From Gammaproteobacteria bacterium (GTDB lineage Bacteria > Pseudomonadota > Gammaproteobacteria > SZUA-152), in NCBI GenBank assembly GCA_030613605.1, contig JAUWLO010000002.1:1-35688 (forward strand): 35,688 bases of DNA, read 5' to 3'. The translations under genes were made by a program, and so were the position numbers. This document shows positions 33,229 through 35,688 of this stretch, one piece after another. Each line of letters opens with the position of its first letter. The stretch's first letter is position 1. The notes under the pieces were generated by a model. That model was not told where the DNA came from and did not search any database. It was given only the letters and a program-made list of their open reading frames with translations.

Positions 33229-34749
33229 TTGCTCAAATTTTCAAGATTCATATTGTCGGGGTTAGTTCTGTGCTGTGTAGCGCTGTCTGCTCAGGCTGCC
33301 TATATCGAGCGCACTATTACTGTTGATGGCAATATGAGTGACTGGTATGACAATAATCCTCCCCCTGTTTATAACCCAGCCGGTGACATAACTAATAACA
33401 CCACACCTAATCAATTCAGTAACGATGGCGAAGATGGTGGTGATCCAAATGATGATCTGGATGAACCCATTGCCAATACGGGCAGAGATTTAAAGAAATT
33501 TTCGTTTACCTGGGATGCCACATACCTTTATTTTTACGTTGAGCGTTGGGCCTCTTCTACCAATGTTACCGACTGGTGGTTTTATATTGATACCAACGCC
33601 GATGGTGTATTGACGTCTGGTGAGAAGGTGTTTCGTGTTAACTGGCAGGGTGCTAACCGCAAGACTAACACCGAGCTGTGGGATTATGTAGCAAGCAATG
33701 CTGGTGGTGATCCGCTCACCAATGCAGGCGTAGGTGATGGTTACACCATGCCGGGTGGCATTACCAATCAGGTGTCGCTTTATTCCAATGTGGTTGCTGG
33801 TGCTGCTTCGGGTACCGAGATGGAATCACGGGTGACATGGGTGCAATTGTTAGGTACTGGTGGCGGCCCATCGAATCTTAGGTTTCATATTTCGTCTTCC
33901 AATGGCACCAACCTGCCAAACAACATTCTGGATAACATGGATGGGCCGGCAGGCGGACAGTTGTTTCCAAAGGACTTACAGATTTCAAAAACCGCTTCGG
34001 TTGCTTCTATATTAGGTAACCAGCCATTTACCTATACCATTACGGTGTTTAATGCCGCCATTGTTGATTTTACCAATGTGGTGATATCCGATGTGATTCC
34101 CGCAACCACTACCTACGTAAGCGATACACCAGAAGCAGGTACAACATTTGATGATACTGACGCCAATAGTATTCCCGATGAATGGAGTATTCCGACGTTG
34201 CCGGCGAATACTACCTACACCCTAACCATTGATGTAAAGGCGGGTGTTGTACCGGTAACGATGACGGCAACCAATACGGCAACATTAACAGCATCAGTTC
34301 CCGCAGATGAAGATGCAACCAATGACAGCGCCAGTGTCGATGTGAGTATTCTCCCCGTGCCGGTATTAACAATGGTTAAGTCTGCCTCAGCACCAACTGC
34401 TGATCCCGGAACAAATATAGCCTATACCATTCTCGTGACCAATACTGGCGGTGCTGCAGGCCATACTGTGGTGGTGACCGATGCGCTTAGCCCATTTTCA
34501 ATGTTAAGACTTAATGGAGGAACACCCTTCCAGCTTACAGAAGGCGCAACAGCCTCGGGATTAACATTAGGGACTACTACCTATTCAGATGACAACGGTG
34601 CTACTTATACTTACCCGCCTATTTCTGGTGGGGGTGGTGCGCCGGCGGGTTATGATGCCAATGTGACTAACTGGAATATTGACATGGTAGGTACGATGGC
34701 CTCTTCAAACAGTAGTTTTGATATTCAGTATCAGGTGCAGCTGCGTTAG
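33229..34749 (+). CDS. Secreted protein with CBM9/DOMON-like and two DUF11 domains
   Basis: The product has a signal peptide (hydrophobic FILSGLVLCCVALSAQA, cleaved before AYIERT). An N-terminal domain opens ITVDGNMSDWY and contains WDATYLYFYVERW and WWFYIDTNADG, a pattern like family 9 carbohydrate-binding or DOMON sandwiches. Two DUF11 repeats follow (about 250-370, KTASVASILGNQPFTYTITV; and 375-506, KSASAPTADPGTNIAYTILV). DTNADGVL and DDTDANSIPDEW look like calcium-binding loops. I prefer the TTG start at 33229 (506 residues) because GGAG lies 6 bases before it; a GTG at 33217 is 4 codons upstream. No sorting signal, anchor or PEP-CTERM motif ends the protein. It is probably a released or surface-associated adhesin-like protein. 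Confidence 0.8.
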   Translation: MLKFSRFILSGLVLCCVALSAQAAYIERTITVDGNMSDWYDNNPPPVYNPAGDITNNTTPNQFSNDGEDGGDPNDDLDEPIANTGRDLKKFSFTWDATYLYFYVERWASSTNVTDWWFYIDTNADGVLTSGEKVFRVNWQGANRKTNTELWDYVASNAGGDPLTNAGVGDGYTMPGGITNQVSLYSNVVAGAASGTEMESRVTWVQLLGTGGGPSNLRFHISSSNGTNLPNNILDNMDGPAGGQLFPKDLQISKTASVASILGNQPFTYTITVFNAAIVDFTNVVISDVIPATTTYVSDTPEAGTTFDDTDANSIPDEWSIPTLPANTTYTLTIDVKAGVVPVTMTATNTATLTASVPADEDATNDSASVDVSILPVPVLTMVKSASAPTADPGTNIAYTILVTNTGGAAGHTVVVTDALSPFSMLRLNGGTPFQLTEGATASGLTLGTTTYSDDNGATYTYPPISGGGGAPAGYDANVTNWNIDMVGTMASSNSSFDIQYQVQLR

Positions 34750-34780
34750 TTAAACATTTTCTTCAAAGACAGGTTAAGGC

Positions 34781-34898
34781 ATGGAGTGGGTGAAGGGAAT
34801 CGACCGATCTGTAGGGAACAGATCGGGATAGCTTGGCTGCCCGAAAGGTGAAAACCATGGAGGGTTTTCATCAGCCCGCCTCACTAGCTTGGGAAGCC
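34781..34898 (+). ncRNA. Candidate structured RNA with GGA loops (CsrA/RsmA target or decoy)
   Basis: Two strong hairpins present GGA in their loops. One is CCGATCTGT/ACAGATCGG (34804-34826), a 9-bp stem with loop AGGGA. The other is TGAAAACC/GGTTTTCA (34849-34870), an 8-bp stem with loop ATGGAG. Two more ANGGA motifs occur at 34781 and 34794. GGCTG (34835-34839) can pair with CAGCC (34872-34876) around the second hairpin. ANGGA in hairpin loops is the recognition signature of CsrA/RsmA, found in CsrB/RsmY-type decoy RNAs and in controlled mRNA leaders. It lies between the DUF11 gene and a GGDEF gene, and could be the latter's leader. No clear promoter or terminator was found. A 60-codon frame across it looks spurious. 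Confidence 0.4.
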
Positions 34899-35024
34899 AG
34901 GGTAATACCGATATACGATACCGCACAGTATTTGTTATTTATTACCATTTTGTGCCGAAGTTCATATTATGGCAAAAAAGGGTGGGCTAAATCCGGTAAG
35001 ACTGTGATAGGATAATTCTCCATT

Positions 35025-35688
35025 ATGATCGTACCCAATGATCCTTGTCTGCCCCTTTCTATCGATCAACAACTTCTCGACGCCGTCGTTAACCTTACCA
35101 GCCAGCGCGAGCTGGAGGCTCTTGCAGAATCACTGGTGGAGTCCGTCACCAGGCTGACAAACGCACCTATTGTCTGCGTGTACACGTTAGATGGTGGGCT
35201 GGGTCATTTGTCTGCCAGGGTGGTTGCCAGCAGTAATCCTTATGAACCCAAAGGCACTCACCTTTCTTCACTTGAATCACATAGTATATTACGCGAATGT
35301 ATAGAAAATCAGCAAATCATTACCGTCGATTTGAGCAATGGTCAGCGAAAGGTATATCCAGTGTTTGAACAAGGCAATGTTTCAGGCCTGTTGCTGTGCG
35401 AATACGTACAAAATGACCTGACGCAGCCCGATGAAATGATTCAGGCTATTGCCAATGTGTATGGTAATCACCAGTCTTTGCTTAATCATCACCAGCGAGA
35501 TGGCCTGACGGGCTTGTATAATCGTGCCGCGTTGCAAAACTGGTTGGGTAAGGCATTGAATGATGACAGGCTTGCTAATCGCCGTGCCGATGGTGAAGGA
35601 TCAATTGGATGTTTCGCTTTGCTCGACATTGATTTTTTTAAACGCATTAATGATACCCAGGGCCACCTATATGGTGATGAGGTATTAC
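35025..35688 (+). CDS. GAF-GGDEF protein, cut by the window edge
   Basis: An open frame from the ATG at 35025 runs off the right edge after 221 codons. Residues about 20-150 look like a GAF-type sensory domain (LTSQRELEALAESLVESV, then SGLLLCEYV). From about 160 a GGDEF domain begins with RDGLTGLYNRAAL and LLDIDFFKRINDTQGHLYGDEVL. The GGDEF signature itself lies beyond the window, so activity cannot be judged. AGGA at 35009-35012 is 12 bases from the ATG, rather far. The leader contains the GGA-loop RNA at 34781-34898. It is the second c-di-GMP-type protein within 5 kb. Confidence 0.85.
   Translation, partial: MIVPNDPCLPLSIDQQLLDAVVNLTSQRELEALAESLVESVTRLTNAPIVCVYTLDGGLGHLSARVVASSNPYEPKGTHLSSLESHSILRECIENQQIITVDLSNGQRKVYPVFEQGNVSGLLLCEYVQNDLTQPDEMIQAIANVYGNHQSLLNHHQRDGLTGLYNRAALQNWLGKALNDDRLANRRADGEGSIGCFALLDIDFFKRINDTQGHLYGDEVL

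Noticed and set aside
34833..35015. A 60-codon plus-strand frame between the DUF11 and GGDEF genes
   Set aside because: It runs through both sides of strong RNA hairpins, has no ribosome-binding site, and its product has no recognisable features.
34750..35024. Possible c-di-GMP (GEMM), cobalamin or FMN riboswitch ahead of the GGDEF gene
   Set aside because: Fragments such as GCCAGGG and ACCG recall GEMM ends, but the GCAAA-type core and tetraloop-receptor pattern are absent. The B12 box and the FMN core are also missing.
1..35688. CRISPR arrays, insertion sequences, prophage genes, T-box leaders
   Set aside because: No regularly spaced repeats, transposase or integrase motifs, terminal inverted repeats or T-box sequences were seen on either strand.

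Overview
The window is a stretch of gammaproteobacterial chromosome spanning the replication origin. The proteins most resemble those of non-enteric Gammaproteobacteria: a recF/dnaN/dnaA block divergent from rpmH-rnpA-yidD-yidC-mnmE, an LptD with the four-cysteine pattern, and a glyQ-glyS-gmhB-plsC run as seen near Pseudomonas origins. Base composition looks close to 45-50% G+C in most genes. I cannot name the genus.

Layout. (1) 85-3935, minus strand: dnaA, dnaN, recF, with gyrB presumably just off the left edge. The dnaA-dnaN gap (2302-2588) holds an AT-rich stretch and four DnaA boxes, making it the best oriC candidate. A fifth box lies between the divergent dnaA and rpmH promoters. Two ParB-binding parS sites lie inside recF. 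(2) 4204-13835, plus strand: rpmH, rnpA, yidD, yidC, mnmE, then directly lptD, surA, pdxA, rsmA. This covers ribosome and tRNA maturation, membrane protein insertion, outer-membrane biogenesis, vitamin B6 and rRNA methylation. The mnmG-rsmG-parAB block that often follows mnmE is absent. (3) 13864-16387, minus strand: a two-gene unit, a GCS2-type carboxylate-amine ligase and an M14/aspartoacylase-type hydrolase. (4) 16589-21755, plus strand: glyQ, glyS, a MazG-like pyrophosphohydrolase, a 22-residue small membrane-protein gene with its own promoter and terminator, gmhB and a PlsC-type acyltransferase. (5) 21843-24940, plus strand: tRNA-Arg(CCG), an AT-rich exported protein, a glutamine-dependent asparagine synthase and a cold-shock protein. 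(6) 24970-29858, minus strand: a GldAFG-like ABC system (ATPase, permease, GldG-like, DUF4340) with mutM as last gene. (7) 30010 to the right edge, plus strand: a haem-globin-coupled diguanylate cyclase, an orphan HyuA-type hydantoinase/oxoprolinase, a secreted DUF11 protein, a structured RNA region rich in GGA loops, and a truncated GAF-GGDEF protein.

The left two thirds is mostly conserved housekeeping DNA. The most interesting signals are small or non-coding: the isolated 22-codon gene at 20215-20283, the GGA-loop RNA near 34781-34898 that looks like a CsrA/RsmA target or decoy beside a c-di-GMP gene, and the parS pair embedded in recF. The less characterised protein systems are the GCS2 ligase plus M14 hydrolase pair and the globin-DGC plus HyuA pair. 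No CRISPR array, transposon, prophage or toxin-antitoxin pair was seen. All names come from reading motifs and remembered family sequences; no searches were run.
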